From positions 1 through 64,000 of the forward strand of contig JBBSCO010000007.1 of NCBI GenBank assembly GCA_038250235.1: a stretch of DNA of 64,000 nucleotides. Direction: 5' to 3'. This document shows positions 35,901-43,301 of the stretch, in pieces. The position numbers and the translations under genes are program-made. The DNA comes from JAAUTS01 sp038250235. GTDB taxonomy: Bacteria; Verrucomicrobiota; Verrucomicrobiia; Methylacidiphilales; JAAUTS01. The notes beneath the pieces are model-generated. The model saw nothing but the letters and a program-made list of their open reading frames with translations. It was not told the origin of the DNA and ran no database searches. Position 1 is the stretch's first letter, and every line of letters begins with the position of its first letter.

Positions 35901-38007
35901 CAAGTCATCGGGAAATGCTTTCATCCAAGAGGTCGATGGAATCAATCTGAGCGGAATCAACGTGGGTGTGGATGCGGGATTTTTGGATCTCCTTGTCAGT
36001 GCAGGTGACATGACGCAAACAGGATCTTTGGATCTGACGGGAGATGCGGTTCTGACCACGTCCGGAGGCTCGATCCGGCAAAGCGTAGGGGTTCTCAACT
36101 CAATCAACGCAACACTGGTTTCAGCCGGGGGTATCGGGACCCTTTTAGAGGCTTTTGATACCAGCACCACCGGTCTGGTCACTCTTGCCACATCAGGTAT
36201 TGGTGCTGCAGGCGATATCAATTTGGCAGAAGCCAACGCACTTTCGACCTCCGCCTCGCGACTGCTGGTGACAACGGATGCCAGTAAACAGTCGGTTCGC
36301 CTGATTGCGGGCGGGGCTTCTTTTGCGATTACCCAGTCCTTCGGGAATACAACGGACGATCTGCTTCTATCCGCTGTCAACGGCTCGATTGTGATCACCA
36401 ATCCTGCCGCAGTAGTCTCCGCCGATGTGTTGGCGTTGCAGTCAGGAGGGGCCAACGGAGACATCGGAACCCTGACGAATCCCCTGCGCATCAATGCTGG
36501 CACGGTTCAATTTACTGCCACGGGAAACGGACAGGTGCAGATCCGTGAAGCCAACATGGTTACGATCACTGGAAGCAGTGTTTCCGGAAATATCCGCATT
36601 ATTTCCAGTGATACACTAACGGTTGGCGGCAACATCAGCACCACCGGCAGTATTAGTCTGGAGACTCTGGGCAACAATATCGAAGGGGTGACCGTTGGCA
36701 CTCCCACCATCACGGCTAATTTTCTGAATATGGAAGCGCCGGGCTCGATTATTTTCAATAATCTGACCATCAATGCGGCAAGCGGTGTCAGTTTCAGCAA
36801 CCTTGCTGCGCTTGGTAATCTTACGGTGGGAGGTAACTTTACCATGACGGCAGGAGGATCAATTTCGCAGATTGCGGGAACTTCCGTGAATGTCGGCGGT
36901 TTGTTTACGGTGAACGCAGTGGGACAATCCGTAGTTCTGGACCGGACGGGCAACCAATTTGGTCTGGTTCGCATCAATGCCGCAAGTCTTGTCTTGAATG
37001 AATCAAACTCCACTCTTCTCGATCAGATTCAAGTAGCTGGTCTTTTGGATATCACCTCCGCAGGCTCCATCTCACAGGTCGCTCTTGCCGCGATCAGGGC
37101 CAGCAGTCTTCGTCTCAGTTCAGGCGGCACGATTTTGTTGAATAGTTTCACCAATGAGGTTGCTGTTTTGGGCGATGTTGCCCGTGGTGGTTTTTTCCAG
37201 TTCTTCAACAGCACAGCTTTGGTCATAACCGGACTGATGAACACCGGGGACATCACATCTGAAATCGAGATCGTGACCCAGAGCAATATGACAATTCAGA
37301 ATGGCACCCAAATTCGCGTTGATGGCGGAACAAGCGAAATCATTCTGGCAAGTCGGAGCGGGCAGTTCCTTAATCAGAGTGTTACGAATCCCCTTCTTCT
37401 CGGAGCGGCAAACCGCTTCCTCATTTATAGCGGCACAGAAGCCCTGACAACACTGGGTTCGATCTCCGCAACCTACACTCAATTTGGATCCCCCTATGCC
37501 CAGCCCGGCCTTGGTTCCGGTAACGGATTGCTTCTCCGCGAAATACTGGGCGTTGGGCCTGTGGTGGTGCTGAATCCGAGCAACCCCGTAGGAGGAAGCG
37601 TTAATACGAACGTGGGGGATTTCGGGCTGCGTTCCATCGAGTTGGATTTTAACGCGTCACGTTTAGGCCGCTTTGGAGCAGGTGGCTTTGAACGACTTTC
37701 GGTGATCGGCGCCAATGGGGAAGGATCTCTGGGGGGATTGAGTCTGGAAGACATCATGAAAGTTCTGGAGAAGGATATTTCCAAGGAGGCCCGGGATGAG
37801 TTGATGGCTGCCTGGCAGTCGATGCAGGGCGAAGGGTTTGATCCGCGTGAGTCCATTCTGCCGGCGGGATTGGTTTATCTGCAGGACTCTAAAGGGCGGG
37901 CCGTGGTTATTCTCCCCGGCCAGCTGATGGATTCCCTGGCACCGCTCCTGAATGACCAGGAACGTGCACGCCTGAGTTCCCTGCTGGCCGGACTGGGACA
38001 ACCCTAA
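26971..38007 (+). CDS. Giant two-partner-secretion exoprotein (filamentous hemagglutinin-like, TpsA)
   Basis: 3678 residues from ATG 26971 (MKKANRTGERLL, then a signal peptide ending near FALKA); the frame runs further upstream without a good start. Residues 35-330 are the TPS/hemagglutination-activity domain, with NQVIINWQDFSVG and NPNG (residue 113) that TpsB recognises. TGTLLLDPDNIII near 470 is typical of this family. Residues about 930-2720 hold RTX-like repeats, then a degenerate beta-helix part follows to about 3520 and a distinct C-terminal region rich in charged residues. It is secreted through the TpsB encoded next door and probably acts as an adhesin or matrix fibre. Confidence 0.9.
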   Translation: MKKANRTGERLLRAAVVLLFACMVNAPFALKANPQGEQVVAGSATFDRSADRLNITTSNQVIINWQDFSVGQNETTQFIQPGSSSVAVNRVVTGNPSAIYGNLIGNGQIILINPNGVMVGSGGKVDTGGFLASTLDMPNGSFFNGQDWRFSGNSEASIINNGQIRARAGDVIMIARQVENHGRLSAPDGVVALGAGVEVLVSRAEDAARRIYVQPSQGQGGSSIWNTGSAEAIQVEFEAAGRNPFALAINNEGVIRATGSVQREGRVFLVSKGGTLQHSGSIYATNKDGSGGYVKLMGKPQHDVSTVLVSGTIEAKGNSLLAGGRLEILGDQIALTKGAAITVSGKNGGTVLVGGDYQGKNPDIYNAQKVFVGEGVTIYANALENGDGGKVIFWADDWTKFYGYVEARGGELAGNGGFVEVSGKRSLSFDGAVDLRAAYGTTGTLLLDPDNIIIANAASSVDDGELSDQQIFFDDGTGTFTISNTALVASLATANTQLQANIKITVNGSVVSTSGFSLTLQAQQIELAAGVSISLGTGTIVIDANTGGTATADNIDAFLMNTGSQLVTSSGNITVASIGSSGINSRAIRLDGATISSVSGAINLSGTAAGTNGNSHAIQILGGSSITSTGASTIALTGIGNAGGSDGVLSVADANVIGGLSASGNITITTNNYNVTNATLQSSGNLVIKADSAATSIGVAGGVGTLSISTTEMEKILDGFASITFGDVVSGTGAVTVNSSTFTDSVTFAGGDMGLAAVNAGSNNLTLQSNAGTVTQSGVLTASMLTLNGAGGTFTLNTQNNNVTNLAGNTGSITFRDDNGFSTGILATTENITLETTESLMLGGAITSSSGVISLSTSGMGKSLTLSSGADFVMLANTTGTGSISQLNGVATNTDFSGFASINGGDGIDSLTGTATGQTWVITAADTGTIGGFGFGSFENITGGADVDFFSFAGTGSLSGTLAGGGGSDTLTGNSTANSWLLTGSDAGSLNSVVFSSIENLTGNVLADSFTLSGPGVLSGSIDGGNGADTISYLGSGNPIDVLLSSARAGTVTNLTDSSSFTFSNIEQIDGETGRSNSLTLQNGGVTVTIGQVDGGDTGAGGITFSSFDAITGGDDNDIFIISNTGTLTGALDGGNGEDTLDYSSNTFAVTVDLDSGGATHDSTTISFSNMEALSGNGTATTLFLTSNDEVVTISSAGAGDVDGTFTFDGVTSLDGNGGVNELVNGTSGGVTYRVNGGDLGEMTGLIDFNDFGTLTGSGSNDSFVLTDGGSLSGAIDGAGGSNTLSYVSRTASVAVDLEQESATDIAGGFANIVSFIGGGVAGDNLAGADLVNTWTLTGVGRGTVDSVNFDGFEDLVAGNDEDLFVIGVAADFASITGNGGNTRLDYSGNTLGVTFDLDSGDGAHGSITINTSGVTALSGNGLDTTLILTSSDEIVTLTGSGTGDVDGNLEFDGVTLVDGNGGSDELVNDTGASQVFAIADTDEGSITGILSYTGFGNLRGDGSDTLSYSGYTGGAVTVNLEDLTATALSGEFDGMSVFVGSSDSGDTLIGEDAGLAWMINAANGGSAGATTFTSFENLTGGSGTDGFSFTNPGSLSGSLDGGAGTNTLTGDADGNAFTITGVNSGTLTGKITGGWSGIGNLVGGAAVDSFAFGGAGELTALDGAGGSDTLAGDDIARNFSITGINEGTLAGLIGGTWSAIESLAGGSNNDSFVFSDGAALSGTIDGGGGGNNLDFGTYTIAIIVNLQTGSATGTGGFSNIGSFMGGTASDTLTGADTATIWAITSNNSGSAGSVNFSSFENLTGGSGNDSFVFSDGIGVSGTADGGGGINTLDYSAYSTAVSVNLQSLTATATGGFSNIGSLIGGTVLDTLTGADLTNSWSLTGPGSGSVGGVSFSGFESLVGGSATDNFQFSSPASYTSINGGLGSDTADYSLLAGPFSLIAGDLTMLMGASAFSSIESITGSASTANLVNGQNVDTTWDVNGLNAFTVAGINYNGFENITGGSAADTFNFETAGSLTGTLNGGSGGNTLSYSGRSASVSVNLQTGVATSIGGTFSNIGDFVGGNYTADSLTGADVTQTWTIDGLNSGNIGGTLTFTGFEGLTGGNLNDVFAMVDGGSIGSIAGGGGTTNSLDYSARTGAVSVNFGTGVATGITNFSGINTLLGNAATSLTLNAGNDSVQITTANAGNVNSGQLTYSSVQILDGVGGINTLIGRNVANTFAVTGMDSGTVDGVAFSNFGNLTGNALADQFQFQVGGILSGAIDGAGGTNALQGDDANRSWTINGNSTGSVSVLVGSFAFIQSLVGGNLADTFIVADSGAMASIIGGSGSNALDYSTRTGVVSVSFFGGSGSGTGVTAYSNIGVLTGNTSTSLALNSGNDSVQITAANAGNVNSGQLVYSSVQTLDGVGGINTLIGRNVANTFAVTGMDSGTVDGVAFSNFGNLTGNAAADVFQLQTGGSLSGNINGAAGTNTLTYAGRAAAVNVNLQSVVATDIAGSFSTIGEFAGGSNTGDSLTGVNAVQTWTINGVDSGNIGGTVTFASFENVNGGSQADTFTFSGIGSLAGSLNAGAGNDLINLGAAGVTGGNVDMGDDDDTLNMGSGGSITGTLTGGTGTDNISFAGRSPLVTVNLALASATDILLGAASGFTSIENITGGSNAADQLTGANVIGQSWVINGTNTGTVGGLAFSFSSFENLTGGTQTDSFTFSGAGALSGNLSDLNSETTLSGAVVAARIQLVNVLLASNVVLNTSAANGMIQVSAVNGNGFSLGFSSGTGTKTISGAVTLLSAAAGPALSLQGSGLTTFSSSVISTMGGIDGSGAGNVNFGGNITLGDGSTGSNFAGLVTFTAAGGTAFSGFDGLILNGGLSLGGNSSITSNGSTLLMTALDGNANSLILNAGTGILTISGAAIDLSSLTSTATTSNLQIVTTSGNQSYTGSVIGMGLLTADNLTLQGVGNVSAGGLTRLQTSVNSLLLGKSSGNAFIQEVDGINLSGINVGVDAGFLDLLVSAGDMTQTGSLDLTGDAVLTTSGGSIRQSVGVLNSINATLVSAGGIGTLLEAFDTSTTGLVTLATSGIGAAGDINLAEANALSTSASRLLVTTDASKQSVRLIAGGASFAITQSFGNTTDDLLLSAVNGSIVITNPAAVVSADVLALQSGGANGDIGTLTNPLRINAGTVQFTATGNGQVQIREANMVTITGSSVSGNIRIISSDTLTVGGNISTTGSISLETLGNNIEGVTVGTPTITANFLNMEAPGSIIFNNLTINAASGVSFSNLAALGNLTVGGNFTMTAGGSISQIAGTSVNVGGLFTVNAVGQSVVLDRTGNQFGLVRINAASLVLNESNSTLLDQIQVAGLLDITSAGSISQVALAAIRASSLRLSSGGTILLNSFTNEVAVLGDVARGGFFQFFNSTALVITGLMNTGDITSEIEIVTQSNMTIQNGTQIRVDGGTSEIILASRSGQFLNQSVTNPLLLGAANRFLIYSGTEALTTLGSISATYTQFGSPYAQPGLGSGNGLLLREILGVGPVVVLNPSNPVGGSVNTNVGDFGLRSIELDFNASRLGRFGAGGFERLSVIGANGEGSLGGLSLEDIMKVLEKDISKEARDELMAAWQSMQGEGFDPRESILPAGLVYLQDSKGRAVVILPGQLMDSLAPLLNDQERARLSSLLAGLGQP
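29770..35140 (+). repeat. Array of about 17 RTX-like repeats of ~100 residues within exoprotein
   Basis: Each unit follows the order FENLTGGSxxDxFxF, GSLSGxxDGGxGxNTLSYS, VxVNLQxxxATxxGG, FSNIGxFxGG, DxLTGAD, WxITGxxSGxVGxVxF. One GGxGx(D/N)TL turn per unit resembles the RTX nonapeptide that binds calcium in type I secreted proteins, but here only one or two turns occur together instead of long runs. Units vary a great deal in sequence while keeping the frame, so the array is old, with recent copying in places. Confidence 0.75.
33581..34259 (+). repeat. Near-identical DNA duplication within repeat array
   Basis: Bases 33581-33653 and 34187-34259 are identical over 73 bases, with closely related sequence on both sides (from about 33500 to 33715 and 34105 to 34320). 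The offset is 606 bases, exactly 202 codons or two repeat units. It signals recent unit duplication or gene conversion inside the exoprotein gene. Confidence 0.85.
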
Positions 38008-38110
38008 ATCTGTTTTGACAGTGAGACTCCTGACCGCAAAGCTCGTCGCACTCACTGCCATGGAAGAAGGTGTTACCACAGAACCGTTTATTGTTGGCAT
38101 CTGCAATCGG

Positions 38111-39880
38111 ATGTTAACAAGATCCGTACAATCAATAGTTTTTGTTTTGTTGGCATTCGCACTTCTCCCGTCGCTCCCCGGCCAGGCCACACAAAGCGGA
38201 GCCGATGTAATTCCGCGCTTTGAAAGTATCGCTCCAAAAACCCCAGAACCGGAAGAAAAGCCGGTGCAACTTCCGGAAAAGCCCAAGGAAGCACCCGGGG
38301 AAGATGATGTGCTGATTGAGTCGGTGGACGGGTTTTATTTCACTTCCAGCAAAGAAAAGATAGAGGTCAAAGGACGAAAGGATGTGAAGGGTATCCGGGT
38401 GGAGGATGTTGAAGCTCTCAAGAATCCTGAATTTCAGGCCCTTATGGCCAAGTATCTTAACAAATCGGTCAGTATAAAGACATTGAAGGAAATGGTGCGC
38501 GAACTGGTGGAATTTTACCGTGGGAAAGACCAACCCGTGGTGGATGTTATCATTCCGGAGCAGGAAATCACCTCCGGTGTGGTGCAGATTCTGGTGGTTG
38601 AAGGAAAAGTGGGTCTGGTCAAAGCAGAAGGGAGCCAATGGTTCGATTCGAAGATACTGACTTCCAAAATTCGATTACAACACGGGGATCGGATCAGGGC
38701 CTCCCGTTTGATCAAGGACATTGAACTACTCAATACCAACACCTTCCGCGAGGTGGACGTGGCCTTTACTCCGGGAGCCATGGAGGGGGAAACCGATGTG
38801 ATTCTTAAAACCAAGGATCGTTTTCCGGTCCGTTTTTATACCGGCTATGATGATACCGGAAACGATATTACGGGGGAAGAGCGGCTCCTGGCTGGTTTCA
38901 ACTGGGGCAATGCTTTTTTTGCGGATCATTTGCTCAGCTATCAGTTCACCAGTAGCCCGGATTTCCATACTTTGACTGCCCATTCCCTGACTTATTCCCT
39001 TCCTTTTTTTCGCGATGATCAGATGACCTTTTACGCGGCCATGTCTGAGGTTTCCACGGTTACGGTTCCGCTGGTCAACAACACCTTTCAGGAAGCTGAG
39101 AACTATCTGGCAGGCTATTCCTACCGGATGCCGCTTCCGGGTATCGACAAAGTATTCAGTAACAACATCACAACACGATTTGATGCCCGCCGTTCCGCCA
39201 GCGATTTATTACTGGGAAACATACCGGTTACACAGGAGCTGACGGATACTTTCCAATGGGCCGTCGCTTATGACCTTGCAATAAACGATGCATGGGGCGT
39301 GACCCAGCTCAAACTGGAAATGGTGGGCAGTCCGGGGGGTATCACCGGAAGAAACGATGATGCCGCCTATGAAAACAGCCGGAGGTTCGCCGATGCGCGT
39401 TATACCATCTATAAACTTGAGGCCAGGCGGCAAACCCGGCTTCCTTTTGATTTTTCATTGGTCACAGCCTTTACCGGCCAGCGTTCCGATAGCAATCTGC
39501 TCAGCAACGAACAAATGAACATCGGGGGTTACAACACTGTTCGTGGCTACACGGAAAATGAAGTGCGCGGTGATGAAGGTTATTTCACTAATATCGAATT
39601 GAGGACGCCGTCCGTGAGTCTGGGCGAGTTGTTCGGGCATCCCTCCTTCAAAGACGGCCTTCAGTTCCTGGGATTCTGGGATTATGGCCAGGTGGGGAAT
39701 CTTGTGCTGCTTCCGGCCGAAAATCCCAATGCTGAATTGTCCTCGGCGGGCTTTGGACTCCGTTACTATGTGGATCGTTATTTCACTCTGCGGGCCGATT
39801 ACGGGTTCCAGCTTTTGGACAGCACCTTCAACAACCGCTTTAACTCTCGCCTTCACCTGGGAATTGTCGTCAGCTATTAA
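38111..39880 (+). CDS. TpsB outer-membrane transporter (ShlB/FhaC/HecB family)
   Basis: 589 residues from ATG 38111, the start that gives a clean signal peptide (MLTRSVQSIVFVLLAFALLP); the frame is open back to 38015, eight bases after the exoprotein stop. A Pro/Glu-rich linker is followed by POTRA domains (IESVDGFYFTSS, VVDVIIPEQEITSGVVQILVVEGKVG) and a C-terminal beta barrel with alternating aromatic strands, including NIGGYNTVRGYTENEVRGDEGYF (the conserved G-RGY segment before the last strands) and a terminal LHLGIVVSY strand ending in aromatic Tyr. It moves the exoprotein across the outer membrane. Pairing with the preceding gene follows from order and family. Confidence 0.92.
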   Translation: MLTRSVQSIVFVLLAFALLPSLPGQATQSGADVIPRFESIAPKTPEPEEKPVQLPEKPKEAPGEDDVLIESVDGFYFTSSKEKIEVKGRKDVKGIRVEDVEALKNPEFQALMAKYLNKSVSIKTLKEMVRELVEFYRGKDQPVVDVIIPEQEITSGVVQILVVEGKVGLVKAEGSQWFDSKILTSKIRLQHGDRIRASRLIKDIELLNTNTFREVDVAFTPGAMEGETDVILKTKDRFPVRFYTGYDDTGNDITGEERLLAGFNWGNAFFADHLLSYQFTSSPDFHTLTAHSLTYSLPFFRDDQMTFYAAMSEVSTVTVPLVNNTFQEAENYLAGYSYRMPLPGIDKVFSNNITTRFDARRSASDLLLGNIPVTQELTDTFQWAVAYDLAINDAWGVTQLKLEMVGSPGGITGRNDDAAYENSRRFADARYTIYKLEARRQTRLPFDFSLVTAFTGQRSDSNLLSNEQMNIGGYNTVRGYTENEVRGDEGYFTNIELRTPSVSLGELFGHPSFKDGLQFLGFWDYGQVGNLVLLPAENPNAELSSAGFGLRYYVDRYFTLRADYGFQLLDSTFNNRFNSRLHLGIVVSY

Positions 39881-39884
39881 GGAG
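39881..39884 (+). promoter_or_regulatory. Ribosome binding site of FecR-domain gene
   Basis: GGAG directly after the TpsB stop codon, seven bases before ATG 39892. It fixes the start, which the odd N-terminal sequence otherwise leaves in doubt. Confidence 0.6.
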
Positions 39885-39891
39885 TAAAATA

Positions 39892-40659
39892 ATGAAAGCA
39901 CTGCCTCTTTCGGGATTAGTGGTTCGAGCAACCTTCCGGGCCACCGTTCTTTGGGCTGCTGGCCGCGTGGCTCGCTTGAGTCGTATCAGTTCAGATTGGG
40001 GCCCGCGCTCGCGCCTCGTCACCCGCCCAAACTCCTGTCGGCCAACCCATCATACCTTGGCGCTTGGACCCCTAGCAGTATTTGTATTTATTGTGGGGGC
40101 AGAACAACCCCTCATGGCGCAGAGCAAGCCCTTGAGTGCCGTTGTCGTTTCGGTTTCCGGCAACGTAAAGCTCCAACGCCCTGGAACAACAACCCGCATG
40201 GATATTTCCAGCGGAACACTTGTTCCGGCCGGTGCCGAGCTTTTCAGCAACGCCAATGCGGAGGCAAGTCTTGGTATTTCCCCCGGCCTGGCTCTGACTC
40301 TAAAAGATGTCACGCATCTCAAAATTGTGGAGGCCAGTGAAAGCGTGCGTTCCGACGGAGTGATTCAACGGCAGGCGGTGATTGAAGTGATGGAAGGGCG
40401 CGTGGTGGTTCTGTTGCCTGAAAAACAGAATCAGGTTTTTGATTTAAAAATCAAAACACCGCAGGGAACAATCAAGCCCCGCGGAACGTTCTATGCCCTC
40501 ATGGTAAAAGAAGGACAAAGTTTTCTGGCGGTTAGTGAGGGTAGGGTAGGGCTGGAACAGTTTATTCCTGTGACAGAGGAGGATCTGGAACAAGCAGTGG
40601 CACCGGCTGAACCCAAACGCGACTACGGCTCGGTTACAACGACCTCACCCCGCAGTTGA
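39892..40659 (+). CDS. FecR-domain protein
   Basis: 255 residues. The ribosome site at 39881 supports the ATG at 39892. The first 80 residues have an atypical Arg-rich start before a hydrophobic stretch (LGPLAVFVFIVGAEQP) and cleavage near MAQS, so a long signal peptide or an N-terminal anchor is possible; a second Met at about residue 77 lies after it. The FecR domain spans about residues 85-215 (VVVSVSGNVKLQRPG, LFSNANAEASLGI, IKTPQGTIKPRGTFYALMV). It lies 11 bases downstream of tpsB in the same operon. FecR domains in TPS loci probably bind or shield secreted partners; that is inference. Confidence 0.8.
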   Translation: MKALPLSGLVVRATFRATVLWAAGRVARLSRISSDWGPRSRLVTRPNSCRPTHHTLALGPLAVFVFIVGAEQPLMAQSKPLSAVVVSVSGNVKLQRPGTTTRMDISSGTLVPAGAELFSNANAEASLGISPGLALTLKDVTHLKIVEASESVRSDGVIQRQAVIEVMEGRVVVLLPEKQNQVFDLKIKTPQGTIKPRGTFYALMVKEGQSFLAVSEGRVGLEQFIPVTEEDLEQAVAPAEPKRDYGSVTTTSPRS

Positions 40660-40662
40660 GCG

Positions 40663-42153
40663 TCAGTTGCTGATTTTTTCCGGGACGAGGCGGCCTGTCT
40701 TTTTGCCGGAATCCTCCCCTTCTTCATGGTATTCCGCATCGGTATTGACTTGCCACACATTGTAGTTGGCACCACTCAGGTTCCTGGCTGCCAGCAGGGC
40801 GGTCATCATGGAGTGATCCTGGTTGTTGTACTTGTGCAGACCGTTGCGTCCGACTGCCTGAAGATTTCCCAGTTTTTCAAGTTCTCTGCGGATGGCGTTG
40901 ACGTCTTCCTGATAATCAGGTCCGTAAACCGGATAAGATTTCGGCATGCGGACAACACATCCGTCGAAAACGGCTTCGGGCCGGACAATACCCAGTTGGC
41001 CCAGTTCTTTTTTACCCAACTCGATGAGTTCCGTATCGGACATGTTCCACAATCCGTCACCCTCAAAACAAAAATACTCCAGGCCGAGGCAGGTGGTATC
41101 GGGGACGGGCACCATTTCGGGGCTCCAGTTGTTGAAGTTCTGGATCCGGCCGAGTTTGACCCCCGGATCATGGACATAGATCCAGTTGTCAGGGAAAAGA
41201 GCGGTCTGTCGGATCATCAGGGCTACGGTAAGGAAGTCGCGGTAGCGGAGACGTTTGGCTGCGGCAACGGCGGTTTCGGCCAAAGGCGGCTCGAATTTGA
41301 GAACGGTTTCCTGGAGGGGCATGGAAATGATAAAGGAATCGGCGAACCATTCTTTCACGGCTCCGGATGGGTCTTCCGAAACAATGGAAATGACCTGTGA
41401 GCCCTCACGTTTAATTTTGATGGCCGTCAATCCCATGTGAACACCGGCTCCGCCTTTCAGGAGGTCGTCCCGTGTTTTTTCCCACATCATACCGGGTCCC
41501 AGACGGGGATATTCGAATTGATCGATGAGTGTTTTGACCACGCCACTGCCACTTTTCTTTTTTTGCGGGAGAAGAGCGTACCAAACGGCTTTGATCAGGG
41601 AAAGGCCCTTGATCCGTTGGGCAGCCCAGTCGGCACTGATTTCATGACAGGGCATACCCCAGACTTTTTCGGTGTAGGTTTTGAAGAAGATATTAAAAAG
41701 CCGGGAGCCGAAGCGGTTGGTGACCCAATCCTGGAAGGATTTCTCCGGGTGGATGGGGAAAATCCGGGCTTTGAGATAACTCAACATGCAGAGGCCGCTG
41801 GCCCAGACACCCAGATTTCCAAGGGCATTCATAGCTCTTAGTGGGTAATCATAAAATTTGCCGCCATAAAAGATGCGTGACATCCGCCGGACCTGGATAA
41901 AATCGTTCGGCAATCTTTTACGCCACCATTCGGTGATCTCCGCGCTTTTACTGAAAAAACGGTGGCCTCCGATATCAAAACGATAGCCTTTGTAACGCGC
42001 AGTCCGCGAAATACCGCCCACGAACTCGGGGTCTTTCTCCAGGATATCGACCTTGAAACCGTTCTCCACGAGTTCGGCTCCTGAGGTGAGACCTGCAGGG
42101 CCGGCTCCAACAATCAGGACGGTATTATTTTGGGGGGGATGAGTGGAGGTCAT
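40663..42153 (-). CDS. FAD-dependent amine oxidase-fold oxidoreductase
   Basis: 496 residues from ATG 42153 (MTSTHPPQNNTVLIVGAGPAG); an in-frame ATG at 42228 would add a Ser/His-rich lead and overlap the upstream gene by 38 bases. TVLIVGAGPAGLTSGAELVENG is the Rossmann dinucleotide motif and GGISRTARYKGYRFDIGGHRFFSK the second FAD contact of UDP-galactopyranose mutase and protoporphyrinogen oxidase-like proteins. LQAVGRNGLHKYNNQDHSMMTAL near residue 435 matches the conserved C-terminal FAD segment of the large group annotated as NAD(P)/FAD-dependent oxidoreductases in surface glycan clusters. The substrate is unclear; a sugar-nucleotide or glycolipid is plausible. Confidence 0.8.
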   Translation of the reverse strand: MTSTHPPQNNTVLIVGAGPAGLTSGAELVENGFKVDILEKDPEFVGGISRTARYKGYRFDIGGHRFFSKSAEITEWWRKRLPNDFIQVRRMSRIFYGGKFYDYPLRAMNALGNLGVWASGLCMLSYLKARIFPIHPEKSFQDWVTNRFGSRLFNIFFKTYTEKVWGMPCHEISADWAAQRIKGLSLIKAVWYALLPQKKKSGSGVVKTLIDQFEYPRLGPGMMWEKTRDDLLKGGAGVHMGLTAIKIKREGSQVISIVSEDPSGAVKEWFADSFIISMPLQETVLKFEPPLAETAVAAAKRLRYRDFLTVALMIRQTALFPDNWIYVHDPGVKLGRIQNFNNWSPEMVPVPDTTCLGLEYFCFEGDGLWNMSDTELIELGKKELGQLGIVRPEAVFDGCVVRMPKSYPVYGPDYQEDVNAIRRELEKLGNLQAVGRNGLHKYNNQDHSMMTALLAARNLSGANYNVWQVNTDAEYHEEGEDSGKKTGRLVPEKISN

Positions 42154-42190
42154 ACTGTTATAGGCACTGTGGTGGGTGGAGGAAGATTCG

Positions 42191-42826
42191 TTAGCCAAGG
42201 TAGAAGGCGGATGATTTTTTACGGTCATAGTGCAGCACGTATCCGGTAAAGTATTCGATGAGGGTATCCGGCACCACTTTGTTCAGGGGAGCAGCCAGGG
42301 CTGTGCGTATTTTTTCCAAAGCCGCAGAGTCATTGCGGTAGAGGGCCTGAACAATGGGGCTGTAATACATGGTGCTTTCTTTCAGGTCGATCCTGCGGGG
42401 CTCGGAGGTGGAGGCGTAGCCGACCAAAGTATCATGGAGGGAGACCAAGAGCAGGTAGCGGTGGGATTGCCTGAGCCAGGCCAGAGCGTCGTAGGCTGTA
42501 GGGAGGTTCTGTTCCTTGCCGTCAGAAAATGTTTTTTGAAACCATCCTTTCAGTCCTTTGCGGGGAGTGACCAGGTCTTTGTAGCCCCGGGCCACCCGTT
42601 TCTCTTTAAGGGAGCGACGTGAATTGTTTTCGTTGAGGAAGCTCAGGAGTTTTTTGCTGTCTTTCATCGGGGCGAAGCCGTGGGTGAGAATGTCCGGGGT
42701 GGGATCCCAGCCCAGATGCTCCTTCAGGTTTTCCAGTTTATCCGCCTTGGAAAGGATTTCCTCGATGGTGGTGTGCAAAATGGAGGGGTTGATTGCAATG
42801 CGATAGGGGTTTAATTTAAGCAGCAT
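42191..42826 (-). CDS. Hypothetical protein next to FAD oxidoreductase
   Basis: 211 residues, not recognised. No signal peptide or membrane helix. Charged, mostly helical N-terminal two-thirds (TTIEEILSKADKLENLKEHLGWDP, SFLNENNSRRSLKEKRVARGY), then YLLLVSLHDTLVGYASTSEPRR. Its stop lies within the upstream reach of the oxidoreductase gene and both face the same way, so they may be cotranscribed. No motif suggests a function. It could be a cytoplasmic partner of the oxidoreductase; that is guesswork. Confidence 0.55.
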   Translation of the reverse strand: MLLKLNPYRIAINPSILHTTIEEILSKADKLENLKEHLGWDPTPDILTHGFAPMKDSKKLLSFLNENNSRRSLKEKRVARGYKDLVTPRKGLKGWFQKTFSDGKEQNLPTAYDALAWLRQSHRYLLLVSLHDTLVGYASTSEPRRIDLKESTMYYSPIVQALYRNDSAALEKIRTALAAPLNKVVPDTLIEYFTGYVLHYDRKKSSAFYLG

Positions 42827-42975
42827 AGAGGGAGTGGGTTAAGACCTGCACAACTAGGCTAGGTCAGTGCGGAGCAGGGCGGCAAGCCTGTTTAGACGGA
42901 TCTTCACAACATTTCAGCAAGGGAAAAATTGATTTTGCCCGAAGCCTTTTTCGGCGTAGAGTAATTACTGTAGAC

Positions 42976-43203
42976 ATGCCAGAATCTGATCCAGCCCGAC
43001 TTGAAGCAGCAGCCAAAATCATGGCCGAACCCGCCAAGTATAAAATATGCGAAAGCTGTGGATCTGTCGTGGCGAGGAAGGCCTCAACCTGTCCCAATTG
43101 CAATGCTTACCGGTTTGACGCCCGTGTGGAATCTGTTTGCTGCCAGGCGCAGGCTTTGTCCACCCGCCAACCGCTTTCGATTGAGAAAGAGGATTACGCC
43201 TAG
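42976..43203 (+). CDS. Short zinc-ribbon protein
   Basis: 75 residues. KICESCGSVVARKASTCPNC (residues about 23-42) gives two CxxC knuckles of a zinc ribbon, followed by NAYRFD. The motif is common in very short proteins of Verrucomicrobiota (recollection, not searched). An N-terminal helix (DPARLEAAAKIMAEP) precedes it. Function unknown; nucleic-acid or protein binding is possible. It begins about 100 bases upstream of mqnD on the same strand. Confidence 0.75.
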   Translation: MPESDPARLEAAAKIMAEPAKYKICESCGSVVARKASTCPNCNAYRFDARVESVCCQAQALSTRQPLSIEKEDYA

Positions 43204-43301
43204 ATCCGCGCAGGGTAAGGGCCATTTCCGGAAACGGGAATTCACAAATCTGTTTTTTGTTTTTTGTTTTGAGCATCCGGTTGTAGATTGAAAATTCTCT
43301 T

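Noticed and set aside
30828..36503. Long antisense open frames across the exoprotein gene (up to about 250 codons)
   Set aside because: They arise because Gly/Ser/Thr/Asn-rich codons rarely give stops on the other strand; the products are Pro/Val/Ala runs with no plausible start or motif.
42191..42228. N-terminal extension of the FAD oxidoreductase into the neighbouring gene
   Set aside because: The extension is Ser/His/Asn-rich and the overlap would be 38 bases; the start at 42153 fits the dinucleotide motif better, though this is not proven.
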